Shown piece after piece: positions 1 to 6,905 of a stretch of 42,951 bases of DNA. The translations under genes were made by a program, and so were the position numbers. How positions within the stretch are numbered: the stretch's first letter is position 1; each line of letters starts with the position of its first letter. The stretch is taken from contig PLDC01000008.1 in NCBI GenBank assembly GCA_003134995.1, positions 1-42,951 on the forward strand. Direction: 5' to 3'. Origin of the DNA: Acidobacteriaceae bacterium. Its GTDB lineage: Bacteria > Acidobacteriota > Terriglobia > Terriglobales > Acidobacteriaceae. Below the pieces are notes generated by a model that worked only from the letters and a program-made list of their open reading frames with translations, was not told where the DNA came from and searched no databases.

Positions 1-337
1 GAGGCAGGCGTGCCACTTCCACCGTAGAGCGAGACGGCGGAGCCGAGCTGAAGTACTTCGCATACACCGCATTCATCGCGGCAAAGTCGTCCATGCTCTT
101 GAGAAACACCGTAGACTTCACAACCTTCCCCAACCCGCTGCCCGCAGCTTCCAGTATCTCCGAGAGATTGCGCAGCACGCGCTCAGTTTGCGCCGCCACG
201 TCGCCGGCGATCACCTGCTGCGTGGCCGGATCAATCGCGATCTGCCCGGATGTGAATACGAATCCGTTAGCTTTGATGGCCTGCGAGTAAGGCCCGATCG
301 CCTGAGGAGCGTCTCTCGTGGAAACGATTTCGCGCAT
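1..337 (-). CDS. ridA: RidA family (YjgF/YER057c/UK114) deaminase, cut by window edge
   Basis: The first 112 residues are present; the C-terminus lies outside the window. The start ATG reads MREIVSTRDAPQAIGPYSQA, and the IGPYSQAI block followed by GFVFTSGQIAIDP is diagnostic of RidA proteins. The family hydrolyses reactive enamine/imine intermediates made by PLP enzymes, releasing ammonia and a keto acid in the cytoplasm. The conserved arginine in RSTVEVARLP near the edge matches the substrate carboxylate-binding Arg of RidA. The catalytic Glu region further on cannot be checked. The gene follows the TIGR01777 gene on the same strand after a 233-bp gap, so co-transcription is uncertain. Confidence 0.93.
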   Translation of the reverse strand, partial: MREIVSTRDAPQAIGPYSQAIKANGFVFTSGQIAIDPATQQVIAGDVAAQTERVLRNLSEILEAAGSGLGKVVKSTVFLKSMDDFAAMNAVYAKYFSSAPPSRSTVEVARLP

Positions 338-570
338 AGGAGCGGTAGGCGGTAGCTCTAAAAAAACAACACGCCAACAAGCAATTAACTCAAATTGGTC
401 AGCAAAGGTCAACCACTGCCGATGCGACCCGACAACAAGGGAACTCAGGGACGGCGAGCGCGGATAATCGGGAATTCAAGTGCGATGTGGAAGCACAGAG
501 CCGGAAGCGCAGGGCGGAAGCGCAGCGAGAAGAGCGAAGAAGAGCAGCCGAAACAAAGTTTTGCTGACCC
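338..570. other. Intergenic region with purine-rich direct repeats
   Basis: This 233-bp gap lies upstream of ridA. It contains several copies of a GGAAGC(G/A)CAG-like unit at about 487-525, and an edge of a CCCCTAA-type array near 561-598. No convincing gene or terminator was found. A promoter for ridA would be expected just above 340, in the AT-rich stretch at 359-400. Confidence 0.4.
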
Positions 571-598
571 CTAACCCCTACTCCCTGACCCCTGCCCG
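561..598. repeat. C-rich/G-rich heptamer array at the end of the TIGR01777 gene
   Basis: On the plus strand it is a run of ACCCCTA/ACCCCTG-like units. The same kind of array recurs at 33961-33992, 41762-41787, 42645-42687 and 42737-42778. It overlaps the 3' end of the minus-strand TIGR01777 gene and supplies its last codons and stop. Confidence 0.65.
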
Positions 599-1554
599 CT
601 GCACCTCCACCTTCCCACCAATTCGCTCGCCGCTTCCGGCCACTCCGGAAACTGAAACTCAAACCCAGCTCGCAGCAGCCGCCCCGGAACCACGCGGCGG
701 CTCTTCAGTATGAGTTCGGTCTCCGTCCGCAGAAATAGCGCTCCCAGTTCGAGTAGCGGCCGAGGTGCAGGCAATCCCACCCGTATTCCCCACGCCTGCC
801 TCAAGGCGCGCATGAATTCGCGATTGGGCAGGGGATTCGGAGCGGCAACGTTCACCGCGCCATCAATCTCTTCATGAGCCATCAGGAATTCGATGCTGCG
901 AATGAAATCCGCCTCGTGAATCCACGAAACGAATTGTTCGCCGGAACCCGCCGTACCGCCCAAGCCTAGGCGGACAAGACGAAGCAACTCAGCGAAAATG
1001 CCACCAGGGTCGGGGCTCATCGTCATAGCGCTGCGCAGAGCAATCTTCCGCGTGCGCGGAGTGGCAGCCGAGAAGAATGCCTCCTCCCAACTGGTGGCAA
1101 CATCGATGCTGAACCGCCAGGTGGAGGGACAATCGCGCTCGTTCCCGCCGAGCTCGCCTGTGTCCTCGTCCATCGCGCGGTCTAACGCATGCCGGTAAAT
1201 TGTGGCTGTGCTGGCATTCATCCAAACGCGAGGCGGATGAGTAAGTCGAGCAAGAGCCCGTCCGAGCACCAGGGTGCTTTGAACCCGTGACTCCTTGATC
1301 GCTCTCCGGTTCGCAGCGGTATATCGGCAGTTCACACTGCGGCCCGCGAGGTTGATGAGCACATCAGCACCATCCAGTTCGCGGGCCCAATCTCCCAAGG
1401 TAAATCCATCCCACTGGATCATTCGCCAAGGCGCAGGCTGAACTGATCGTGCGATCACCACAACCTGATGGCCGTGCTCGTGGAAATGCCGCGCGAGCAT
1501 CGTGCCAATCTGCCCGTTACCACCGGCTATAACAATGCGAAGCGTATCGTTCAT
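571..1554 (-). CDS. TIGR01777 family NAD(P)-dependent epimerase/oxidoreductase (SDR, DUF1731)
   Basis: A 327-residue extended short-chain dehydrogenase-like protein. The N-terminal nucleotide motif is VIAGGNGQIGTMLARHF, followed by NLAGRSVNCRYTAANR and ESRVQST, all typical of the YfcH/TIGR01777 group. The C-terminal part (PNPLPNREFMRALRQAWG, then RPLLELGALFL) is the DUF1731 domain. The substrate is not known for this family. The start overlaps the tetR stop by ATGA (1551-1554), indicating translational coupling. The last residues (CSGQGSGSRG) are encoded by a dispersed G-rich repeat, so the natural C-terminus has probably been replaced. A paralogue lies at 10890-11804. Confidence 0.9.
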   Translation of the reverse strand: MNDTLRIVIAGGNGQIGTMLARHFHEHGHQVVVIARSVQPAPWRMIQWDGFTLGDWARELDGADVLINLAGRSVNCRYTAANRRAIKESRVQSTLVLGRALARLTHPPRVWMNASTATIYRHALDRAMDEDTGELGGNERDCPSTWRFSIDVATSWEEAFFSAATPRTRKIALRSAMTMSPDPGGIFAELLRLVRLGLGGTAGSGEQFVSWIHEADFIRSIEFLMAHEEIDGAVNVAAPNPLPNREFMRALRQAWGIRVGLPAPRPLLELGALFLRTETELILKSRRVVPGRLLRAGFEFQFPEWPEAASELVGRWRCSGQGSGSRG

Positions 1555-2255
1555 CGCGCCACCTCCGGAGCTGTTGCCTCCTCGCCATAAACAATCTCGA
1601 ACAAGTCCGTGGCCAGCTTTCGCACCGGCCGCATCAACGGCAAACTCGAGAACCGAATCAGATTCACCACAATCGACAGGCTCTTCTGGAACAGCTGTCT
1701 GGTTCTGGTTTGCGCGGACGAGGAGTCATACACCCAAAACAAGAGCAGCCCCATCTGATACAACCACAACACCCGCGGCAGATGCATCTTCAGATCGTCA
1801 GGAATCTTCGTTTTCGACCCGTCCACTGCCGCAGACAAAAATCCAATATCCCGCTCGCGAATGGCGCGCGTCTCTTCGCTGAAAGGCGACAACGGATGTT
1901 GCGGATCGATATGCGCCGACAGCGCTCCCATCAATTTACGGTTGGAAGCGAAGTAGTTGAACTTCACGTCGATCACAGCTCGCAATCGCTCTACCAGCCC
2001 CTGTGTTCGCGCCAGCGCGTCCTCCAGCAAAGGATCAAGCTCCCGCTGTGCCCGCTCATAGAACCCCATCACCAGCGCGTCTTTAGAATCGAAGTAGTAG
2101 TAAGCGGCGCCCAAAGCGACTCCGGACTCCTGCGCAATCTCGCGCATGGTGGTCTTCTCGAAGCCGCGCTTGCGGAACAAAGCCAGCGCGGCTTCGAGAA
2201 TGCGCGTCCGAGTCTCGTCGGACTTCTTTGTGGTTGTGATAGTGGCTCGCGTCAT
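1551..2255 (-). CDS. TetR/AcrR family transcriptional regulator
   Basis: A 234-residue repressor-like protein. Residues 14-62 form the TetR helix-turn-helix domain (RILEAALALFRKRGFEKTTM, then AQESGVALGAAYYYFDSKDA). The remainder is a helical ligand-binding domain with no recognisable ligand signature. It sits in the middle of a three-gene leftward operon: its ATG is 2 bases after the stop of the membrane protein gene, and its stop overlaps the next start by ATGA. Two palindromes flanking the operon promoter (2687-2700 and 2741-2754) are the likely autoregulatory operators. This is inference from position and symmetry. It probably represses its own operon until a small, perhaps lipid-like, ligand binds. 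Confidence 0.93.
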   Translation of the reverse strand: MTRATITTTKKSDETRTRILEAALALFRKRGFEKTTMREIAQESGVALGAAYYYFDSKDALVMGFYERAQRELDPLLEDALARTQGLVERLRAVIDVKFNYFASNRKLMGALSAHIDPQHPLSPFSEETRAIRERDIGFLSAAVDGSKTKIPDDLKMHLPRVLWLYQMGLLLFWVYDSSSAQTRTRQLFQKSLSIVVNLIRFSSLPLMRPVRKLATDLFEIVYGEEATAPEVAR

Positions 2256-2257
2256 GG

Positions 2258-2662
2258 CTATGCCCGGGGCAGCGGATTAGCAGCTACCGGATTCGCGAAC
2301 GAAACATCCAGGCCGGAACTGCTGCGAGTCCGCTTGCGCAGGCTCGAAAATACAACCAGATTAAAGAAGTGCATCCCGCCCAGAACCAGCAGTACCAGGC
2401 CAATCTTGTCGCTAACCAGTTCGATCGCCGCTCGCAGCGTGTTCAGATTCGTGCTCGTTTTGAGCGCAAGCGTAACGTAGCCGACATTGATCAGATAGAA
2501 CCCCACCACCAACAAATGGTTCACGGAATCGGCCAGCTCCGTGTTTCCGTGAAAAGCATCCACTAGAAACACCCGGCCATTCTTATGAAGCGTCCGCGCC
2601 ACCCAAATGGTAACCGCCAGGCTAATCAGTAGGTAACTCACGTAGCATCCGACGATATACAT
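2258..2662 (-). CDS. Small membrane protein of unknown function
   Basis: A 134-residue protein with three or four predicted membrane segments: residues about 2-22 (YIVGCYVSYLLISLAVTIWV), about 46-65 (HLLVVGFYLINVGYVTLAL) and about 85-108 (KIGLVLLVLGGMHFFNLVVF). The family is not recognised. It is the first gene of the TetR-controlled operon and begins 24 bases downstream of the proximal palindrome. Its link to a TetR regulator and an SDR-like protein suggests an envelope or lipid-related stress role, which is inference only. Confidence 0.75.
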   Translation of the reverse strand: MYIVGCYVSYLLISLAVTIWVARTLHKNGRVFLVDAFHGNTELADSVNHLLVVGFYLINVGYVTLALKTSTNLNTLRAAIELVSDKIGLVLLVLGGMHFFNLVVFSSLRKRTRSSSGLDVSFANPVAANPLPRA

Positions 2663-2686
2663 AAATCCCTCTCGAATATCGAAGAG

Positions 2687-2700
2687 TTGAACATGTTCAA
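2687..2700 (-). promoter_or_regulatory. Putative TetR operator O1 (perfect 14-bp palindrome)
   Basis: TTGAACATGTTCAA is a perfect dyad, located where transcription from the -35/-10 at 2728-2705 should start. A near-copy lies 54 bp further upstream. Symmetry, position and the encoded TetR protein together suggest autorepression. Confidence 0.7.
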
Positions 2701-2704
2701 ATAC

Positions 2705-2733
2705 AGGATGCGCCCGTTTTCGTCGGCTGTCAA
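2705..2733 (-). promoter_or_regulatory. Putative sigma-70 promoter of the TetR operon
   Basis: Reading the minus strand, a consensus -35 TTGACA (2733-2728) is followed after 17 bp by CATCCT (2710-2705), a weak -10 matching three of six positions. The promoter is bracketed by the two TGAACA-type palindromes, one over the start site and one just upstream of the -35. Confidence 0.5.
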
Positions 2734-2740
2734 GATAAAA

Positions 2741-2754
2741 ATGAACACGTTCAA
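2741..2754 (-). promoter_or_regulatory. Putative TetR operator O2 (near-palindrome)
   Basis: ATGAACACGTTCAA differs from O1 at two of 14 positions and keeps the TGAACA/GTTCA arms. The centre-to-centre distance of 54 bp is about five helical turns, which places both sites on one DNA face. Confidence 0.6.
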
Positions 2755-2857
2755 ATCAAAGGAGTTGCTGCGCGTACGGCGCGCAAGGCGGGGTGGAACA
2801 GGCGCTCTAGGCCTGCGCTAGCACGCACTTCAGCCCTGAAGGGGAGAAATGTGGAAG

Positions 2858-2878
2858 CCCGGCACTGCAAGTGCCGGG
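2858..2878. repeat. Perfect 9-bp stem hairpin (dispersed repeat)
   Basis: CCCGGCACT, a 3-base loop, then AGTGCCGGG. It lies in the gap between the promoter of the TetR operon and the end of the leftward membrane protein gene at 2936. It resembles the CCCGGCGCTGGG hairpin at 27880-27907. There is no U-tract, so terminator function is only possible. Confidence 0.5.
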
Positions 2879-2935
2879 AAAGGTGGCCACACGGAACAAG
2901 CCCCGTAGGGATACATCAGTTGTCATCCGCACTCT

Positions 2936-3988
2936 TTAGCCCCCGACCTCGCGCCCACCCGCAGCAGCTGCATTTTCAAACGGCATCTTTCGCGTAACAA
3001 GGAAGTACAGCGGGACACAGGTGACCGCCAATCCAAGTACAGCTCCCATGATAAGAAACGGTCCGAAATCAAAGTGAAACTCGGTTTGGTTCTGCAATAG
3101 CCGCATCCAGGGGAATATCGATTGCTGGTTCTCCAGCAGCCCAAGCATGCGCGCATGCCCTCCCGGAGCAAAATAGAAGACCGCGCTATTTACAAACGCA
3201 AAGACAAAATAAGCAATGGCGGCCATCCGTGCTGCCGGCTTCACGCGCAGCAATCCCAATCCGATGCCGAGCTGGGCTGCTGTGAAAGCTAGGTAGACCG
3301 AAACCGCGGGCCAACCCATCAGGATGAATAGGATGACGGGCCCGCGCATCACAAGTCCCAGCGGAAGGAACAAGCATCCTGCCAACAAGAACCAAGCGAT
3401 AATCGTGATGCTGAGCGGCCGTTTTGCCGCGCCAGGTCCGCTCGCGCTAACAGACATACTTTGCGCCAGATAAGCGGGTTGTAGAGTTGACGGAGCGGCG
3501 ACCAACTGCGCGGTCTGCCCAAACTGTTCCTTCACCTTCGCTCGATTCAGGAAAACCAGCCACCAGATGCCGACCCCCAGCTGCGTGAGCCAGAAAACTC
3601 CCATTACCATTCGCACGCCGAATATCGCCTGTGCGTCTGCGGCGTTGTTCGGAGTCGTGGGAAGGGGCACAACCAAAGACATCAATCCCGCGAAACCGCC
3701 CATCAGGATAAGCAGCACCGAGAAAACAATTGTGGAAATGCGGGCCCAGTTCTTCAGCCGCCACAATCCAATGCCGGAAACGATGCCCCAAACCGCAGGG
3801 AAGAAGTACATGAGCGAAATAGCGCCAAACAATACCTTGAAGAGGATCGGAGAACCAGGAAACGGATTCGAGCGGGGAACGGGTGCCAGAACCATCACCG
3901 CCAACATCAAGATCCCCATTGCGAACGTGAGCGCGGATCCGAGCAGTGACAGAATCGCAATAATCGACACTCCAATCGAACGTTTCAT
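2936..3988 (-). CDS. Polytopic membrane protein with internal duplication
   Basis: A 350-residue protein with about eight hydrophobic segments. The two halves look homologous. Residues 2-18 (KRSIGVSIIAILSLLGS) align with about 190-205 (KRPLSITIIAWFLLAG). VWGIVSGIGLWRLKNWARIS in half one aligns with AQLGIGLGLLRVKPAARMAA in half two. A soluble linker (about residues 150-188) joins them. There are no catalytic motifs and the function is unknown. The ATG is preceded by GAGGTAAAG, a good ribosome site. It appears to be a single-gene unit. Confidence 0.85.
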   Translation of the reverse strand: MKRSIGVSIIAILSLLGSALTFAMGILMLAVMVLAPVPRSNPFPGSPILFKVLFGAISLMYFFPAVWGIVSGIGLWRLKNWARISTIVFSVLLILMGGFAGLMSLVVPLPTTPNNAADAQAIFGVRMVMGVFWLTQLGVGIWWLVFLNRAKVKEQFGQTAQLVAAPSTLQPAYLAQSMSVSASGPGAAKRPLSITIIAWFLLAGCLFLPLGLVMRGPVILFILMGWPAVSVYLAFTAAQLGIGLGLLRVKPAARMAAIAYFVFAFVNSAVFYFAPGGHARMLGLLENQQSIFPWMRLLQNQTEFHFDFGPFLIMGAVLGLAVTCVPLYFLVTRKMPFENAAAAGGREVGG

Positions 3989-4099
3989 ACCTTTACCTCC
4001 TCGTTGACAGCTGCCCGCCTCGACAACCAGCGGCTAGCACTCTATCTCGAAAGGCGATTGAATTCTAGTGGTGGGCTCGCAACAGAGGAGATGGAGATT

Positions 4100-4140
4100 C
4101 GCTTCCACTGGGAACTGGCAACTGGCGGCTGGCAACTGCA
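4100..4140. repeat. TGGCAACTGGC tandem repeat
   Basis: Units of about 8 bases related to AACTGGC occur at about 4109-4138, between the rel stop and the promoter region of the next leftward gene. A similar array on the other strand lies at about 22165-22195. Confidence 0.5.
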
Positions 4141-4146
4141 CTTCCT

Positions 4147-6366
4147 CTAGATCTTCTGCAACCTCTGCACTTCATGTACGCCAGGAATCTTCCGCAACCC
4201 GGCCATGATTTGCTCAAGATGTTTCAGGTCGGAAATATCCAACACAATCTCCACGCTGGCCTGGCTGTTTTCGGTGCGAGCCCCAATGTTTTTGATGTTA
4301 CTCTTAGCATCTCCGATAACTGTAGTAATACTTTTAAGCATACCGAAGCGGTCGTCGCAATACACTGTCAGCTTGACTGCGTAAGCCGTAGGCGTGCTCT
4401 CATCGCGCGCCCACTCCACGTCGATGCGGCGCTCCGGCTCGTACATCAGGTTCGTGACGTTGGGACAACTCACCGCGTGCACCGCCACTCCCTTGCCGCG
4501 CGTGATGTATCCGACAATGCTCTCTCCGCGAATCGGATTGCAACAGCGCGCCCGGTAGACCAGCATGTCTCCCTGGCCCTTGACCATGATCGCGTTGTGA
4601 TCTCCAAACACGCGCCGCACCACGCTCGCGATCGCGCCCGGCGTATTCGACAGCCCCTCAGCCTCAATGTCGCCGGCCATCGAAGGCGTGGCGCCCGCCG
4701 GCAACAGGCGCGCCAGCACCTGTCGCGCAGAATATTTTCCGTAGCCAATGCCGGACATGAGGTCGTCCACCTTGCCCAGTCCGTAACCTGACGCAACTTT
4801 CTGCAGCGCTTCGTCCTTAATTTCTTTGAGAGCGATGCGATACTTGCGCGCTTCTTTCTCGATCACCTTGCGGCCAATCTCAATCGAACGCTCACGTTGG
4901 TGAACGTTTAGCCAATGCTTGATCTTGTTGCGCGAGCGCGAAGACTTGACCAATCCAAGCCAGTCGCGGCTGGGCTTGTGCCCAGCCTGCGTCAGGATCT
5001 CGACAATGTCACCGGAGTGCAGCTTGTGGCGCAGCGGCACCATGCGTCCATTTACTTTGGCGCCTACGCATGTGTGCCCGACCTCAGTGTGAATCGTGTA
5101 AGCGAAATCGATTGGCGTGGCCTCGCGTGGGAGCACCACAACTTTGCCCTTCGGCGTGAACGTGTAAACCTCTTCGGGATAGAGATCGACTTTCAGCGCC
5201 GTAAGAAATTCATTGGGATCGCTGACATCGCGCTGCCACTCGACCACCTGGCGCAACCACGCCAGCCGCTGCTCATCCTGCGCGGAGACTGGCCCGTCTT
5301 TATACTTCCAGTGCGCTGCGATCCCTTCCTCCGCCATCTTGTGCATCTCTTCGGTACGAATCTGAATTTCAAACGGCGTTCCATCTTCCGTGATCACTGA
5401 GGTGTGCAGCGACTGGTAAAAATTCGGGCGGGGCATGGCGATAAAATCCTTGATGCGCCCCGGCACCGGCCGCCAAATGTTGTGGATGATGCCGAGCACT
5501 GCGTAGCAATCCTGCAACGAGCGCGTGATGATGCGCATGGCAAACAAATCGTAGACCTGGTCTACAGAAATGCGCTGGCGCTGCAACTTCTTGTGAATCG
5601 AGAACAGGCGCTTGATGCGGCTCTCCACGCTGGCCTGGATGCCAGCCTCTTTCAGCTTGTCGTTGATGATGGCCTGCATCTTCGCGAGAAAAGCCTCGCC
5701 CTGTTTGCGGCGCGCGTTGACAGCTTTTTCGACCTGCTCATAGCCAGCGGGATCGAGGAAGCGGAAGCCCAGGTCTTCGAGCTCGCCGCGAATCTTTCCC
5801 ATGCCGAGGCGGTGGGCGATGGGCGCGTAGATCTCAAGCGTCTCCTGCGCGATCTTGGTCTGGCGATCAGGCTGCAGATGCTCGAGTGTTCGCATGTTGT
5901 GCAGGCGGTCGGCGAGCTTGATGAGCACCACGCGGATGTCATCGACCATGGCGAGCATCATCTTGCGCAGGTTTTCCGCCTGTGCTTCTTCGCGCGTGGC
6001 GAAATCTATTTTGCTGATCTTGGTGACACCTTCGACGATGTGCGCGACCTGCTCTCCAAATTCTTTGCGGATGTCGACGATGGTGACCGAGGTGTCTTCG
6101 ACTGAGTCGTGAAGTAAGCCGGCGGCGATGGCGACCGGGTCCATCTTCATTTCGGCAAGAACTAAAGCTACTTCGAGGGGGTGTACCAGATAAGGTTCAC
6201 CCGAGGCGCGGGTCTGGCCTTCATGATTTTTCAGGGAGTAGTCGTAGGCTTTCTTGACGATGGTGAGGTCGTCGTGCGGACGATTTTCCTGAATCCGCTT
6301 CATCAGCTCGCGGAATTTCGTGAGCGTGAGAGCGGTAGTCGCGATCTGTTGGCGCAAGCTCGCCAT
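4147..6366 (-). CDS. rel: Bifunctional (p)ppGpp synthetase/hydrolase (Rel/SpoT)
   Basis: A 739-residue RelA/SpoT homologue of normal length. In order it has the HD hydrolase domain with VHPLEV (His62) and LLHDSVEDT (His86-Asp87), and the synthetase domain with SRIKRLFSIHKKL and GRIKDFIAMPRPNFYQSLHT. It then has a TGS domain (about 390-455, VYTFTPKGKVVVLP), a conserved-cysteine region (ARCCNPI) and a C-terminal ACT domain (about 665-739). The RxKD form of the synthetase motif, with an intact HD site, marks the bifunctional class that makes and degrades the stringent-response alarmone. It is transcribed alone, divergently from kaiC. A TATAAT box ends only 5 bases before the ATG, suggesting a leaderless mRNA. 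A downstream in-frame ATG at 6303 is an alternative start. Confidence 0.97.
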   Translation of the reverse strand: MASLRQQIATTALTLTKFRELMKRIQENRPHDDLTIVKKAYDYSLKNHEGQTRASGEPYLVHPLEVALVLAEMKMDPVAIAAGLLHDSVEDTSVTIVDIRKEFGEQVAHIVEGVTKISKIDFATREEAQAENLRKMMLAMVDDIRVVLIKLADRLHNMRTLEHLQPDRQTKIAQETLEIYAPIAHRLGMGKIRGELEDLGFRFLDPAGYEQVEKAVNARRKQGEAFLAKMQAIINDKLKEAGIQASVESRIKRLFSIHKKLQRQRISVDQVYDLFAMRIITRSLQDCYAVLGIIHNIWRPVPGRIKDFIAMPRPNFYQSLHTSVITEDGTPFEIQIRTEEMHKMAEEGIAAHWKYKDGPVSAQDEQRLAWLRQVVEWQRDVSDPNEFLTALKVDLYPEEVYTFTPKGKVVVLPREATPIDFAYTIHTEVGHTCVGAKVNGRMVPLRHKLHSGDIVEILTQAGHKPSRDWLGLVKSSRSRNKIKHWLNVHQRERSIEIGRKVIEKEARKYRIALKEIKDEALQKVASGYGLGKVDDLMSGIGYGKYSARQVLARLLPAGATPSMAGDIEAEGLSNTPGAIASVVRRVFGDHNAIMVKGQGDMLVYRARCCNPIRGESIVGYITRGKGVAVHAVSCPNVTNLMYEPERRIDVEWARDESTPTAYAVKLTVYCDDRFGMLKSITTVIGDAKSNIKNIGARTENSQASVEIVLDISDLKHLEQIMAGLRKIPGVHEVQRLQKI

Positions 6367-6371
6367 GCAGG

Positions 6372-6377
6372 ATTATA
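6372..6377 (-). promoter_or_regulatory. TATAAT -10 box immediately upstream of rel
   Basis: A perfect -10 hexamer on the minus strand ends five bases before the rel ATG, so transcription would begin at or next to the A of the start codon. No good -35 is visible at 16-18 bp. No Shine-Dalgarno sequence could be present on such an mRNA. Confidence 0.4.
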
Positions 6378-6468
6378 TCCCGCGGGGCGCGGCCAAGTCG
6401 GATGGGGCTGGCGGGATGCGGGCTGGGACCTGCATTCCTTGGGCGCGCTGACGCGCAGACCTGCTAAG

Positions 6469-6512
6469 TGTTCCAACCGGAACATACTGGAGTTATGTGA
6501 GTACCGGAACAT
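6469..6512. promoter_or_regulatory. Inverted repeat plus extra half-site, possible operator
   Basis: TGTTCC-AACC-GGAACA (6469-6484) is a perfect 6-bp dyad. The half-site CCGGAACAT occurs again 27 bp further on (6504-6512). The arrangement resembles a transcription factor site upstream of rel and/or kaiC; the factor is unknown. Confidence 0.4.
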
Positions 6513-6905
6513 TTGTCCATGCAGTAATATATGTACGTTGAATGTATGTACGATTCTCCCCAACTGACAGTGTCCGCTGGGGTTAGGCAGGGCCGGAGGA
6601 CGGCACTGGAACTCGCGGCCGCCGAGTGCTGCTCCGATCGCTGGGGGTCAAAGGCGCCCGCTCTGTTCCTCGAATGCCGCGGAGGCGAAAAACTGGGCGT
6701 CCCGCGGTTCTTTCTGAGCAGTCTGTTTGCACATTGTGCGCTAGCGTACCGACCATCGAATTAAGGCTCTGCTAGCATATGGCGCCCTGCGGGTTGCACG
6801 GAGCGCCGGGCTTTGTAACCTATCCGCTTTGAAGATACAGAACAAGCGGCTGTTAAAGGATGGGCAGCAATTGTGTGCCTGCCAAACCTGGGGGCAGAAA
6901 GTCGC

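Larger units (their letters stand above)
6367..6905. promoter_or_regulatory. Divergent rel/kaiC intergenic region
   Basis: This 539-bp stretch has no convincing gene. It holds a TATAAT element next to rel (6372-6377), an inverted repeat at 6469-6484 with a third half-site at 6504-6512, an AT-rich stretch near 6515-6555 with repeated ATGTACG, and GC-rich DNA of no recognised function from about 6570 to 6760. Signals controlling both rel and kaiC should lie here. Confidence 0.5.

Noticed and set aside
2858..2878. Intrinsic terminator at the 9-bp hairpin
   Set aside because: The stem is strong but no T-run follows on either strand, and similar hairpins are dispersed in places where termination is not expected. 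It is listed as a repeat.
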